The notes under the pieces: generated by a model
Database searches by the model: none
Told to the model about the DNA's origin: nothing
Seen by the model: the letters and a program-made list of their open reading frames with translations, nothing else
Source: Sandaracinus amylolyticus
GTDB lineage: Bacteria > Myxococcota_A > Polyangia > Polyangiales > Sandaracinaceae
DNA length: 64,000 nucleotides
Direction: 5' to 3'
Assembly (NCBI RefSeq): GCF_000737325.1
Contig: NZ_CP011125.1
Coordinates: forward strand, 8,246,001 to 8,310,000
Shown here: in pieces, positions 63,064 through 64,000 of the stretch
Position numbering within the stretch: position 1 is the first letter of the stretch
Layout: the number at the start of each line of letters is the position of its first letter
Translations under genes and position numbers: made by a program

Positions 63064-64000
63064 GTCGCCTCTCCGACGAGCTTCTCGGCGTCCCGCATGC
63101 GGACCTCGCCCGAGAGGAGCTTGGGCAGGAGGTAGTCGCGCAGCTCCGCGAGCGTGCGGGACTCGACACGGCTCGAAACAGCTCGAGCCAGCATCGGCTC
63201 GAAGGTCCCGCCTGCCGCAGTGATCACCGCCTGCGGCGGAATGGCGACCTTCGCCTCCGTGAGGTGCCGGCGCTGGATGTGCCCCATCGTGGTCGCCTTG
63301 TCCGCCGCGATCGCTTGGAACGAGGGCAGGTGATGATCGAGCCAGCCCTTGAAGAACCATTTCGGGCATCGGTCGGACGTGACCTTGAATAGATGCTGGT
63401 TGAGCGCGCCGCGCCCGCCGCACCAGACGTCCACCAACAACGAGCCCGACCACGAGAACAGGAGGTCGCCGTCTTCGATGACGTACTGCGCCGGAACCGC
63501 GGCGTCCGCGAGTTCGCGCTCGTTCGGTGCACCCGCACGGAGCTGGGCGATCTTGATCACGGGCAGCACAGGACGACCTTCGATCGGCGGGAACTTCTGG
63601 AGCGCCAACCCGTTCAGGAAGCTCGCGATGCCGTCGAGCGCGTCGACGGCCCAGCCCTTCGGCACCTCGCCGGTCTCCGAGTCATCGAACGACGCCGGGA
63701 ACAGGGCAGCGGTCGCAGCGTCCATCCCGAACGGCTGCCGGCCTTCGGCCTTCGCGCGCACCGGATCGAAGTCGACGAACCACGACTTGAAGAGCGCCCT
63801 CGCCGTCTCCTCGAGCGTCTCGCTCATCCGGCGGTTCAGGTCGATCTTGTCGTCGAGCGCGCCGAGCACCGCGGCGATGGCGCGCTGCTGGGGAAGGGAA
63901 GGTGCGGGGACCGCGGCGTTGCGCAGGTCCGTCTTGTTGAACTTCGGCTGCGCGCTCCCCGAGACGATCGAGCGCAGCAGATCTTGTCCAGGCGGCGAGG
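63060..64000 (-). CDS. hsdS: Type I restriction enzyme, specificity (S) subunit, partial
   Basis: The right edge cuts the gene; 312 C-terminal residues are visible. The first conserved spacer helix is [48 protein letters not shown] second target-recognition domain follows ([23 protein letters not shown] to TEAKVAIPP), then the second spacer ([28 protein letters not shown]). HsdS dictates the bipartite recognition site. hsdM should lie beyond 64,000. The second recognition domain defines half of the site, which cannot be read from sequence. Confidence 0.93.

Overview
The window is very GC-rich (about 70% overall) and dominated by codons ending in G or C. It carries many lipoproteins, a Cys-rich von Willebrand protein, a PEGA-type serine/threonine kinase, a TerB domain fused to a sugar transferase and an ECF41 sigma factor. 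This points to a large-genome myxobacterium (Myxococcota, Polyangiales, Sandaracinus-like). That placement is inferred from composition and gene families; no rRNA or tRNA gene was seen.

Bases 1-39,842 look like ordinary core chromosome of mostly short transcription units: nucleoside transporter (partial), vWA proteins, phytochelatin-synthase-like protein, long-chain acyl-CoA ligase, MFS transporter, cysteinyl-tRNA synthetase, lipoate-ligase-like protein, kelch lipoprotein, glutaredoxin-rhodanese fusion, SDR oxidoreductase, two TetR regulators (one beside a DUF4442 thioesterase-like protein and NAD synthetase, one beside a Coq4-like protein), ECF41 sigma factor with its carboxymuconolactone-decarboxylase-like partner, a PNPOx/GAF regulator pair, sugar transferase plus kinase, DJ-1/PfpI, ExbB-like protein, epoxide hydrolase and an AraC regulator. 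Several regulatory sites can be read directly: mirror-image ECF41 promoters, a perfect 16-bp palindrome inside a promoter, and a 6-3-6 palindrome in front of a TetR gene. A palindromic dispersed repeat occurs at two loci, each time starting at a stop codon.

Bases 39,843-64,000 form an accessory island with lower and more mixed GC. It starts with 97-bp tandem repeats and gene remnants. An intact IS21-family element (istA/istB, 8-bp target duplication) interrupts a small open frame. Next comes a group II intron whose reverse-transcriptase gene is broken by a frameshift and by a 226-bp internal inversion bounded by GATC. A decayed IS630 transposase lies further on.

Between these lies the most interesting content. 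A tight four-gene minus-strand operon (53,139 to 47,632) encodes a metallo-beta-lactamase-fold protein, a single polypeptide with E2-like, E1-like and JAB deubiquitinase-like modules, a patatin-like phospholipase, and a second metallo-beta-lactamase-fold protein. It resembles a ubiquitin-like conjugation/effector defence system, but no CD-NTase and no obvious ubiquitin-like protein is present. Divergent from it are a multi-pass membrane protein and a third metallo-beta-lactamase-fold protein. These are followed by an alpha/beta-hydrolase fused to a membrane segment and a predicted NTPase. The window ends in a type I restriction-modification locus (hsdR and partial hsdS, hsdM not in view). The clustering suggests a defence island.
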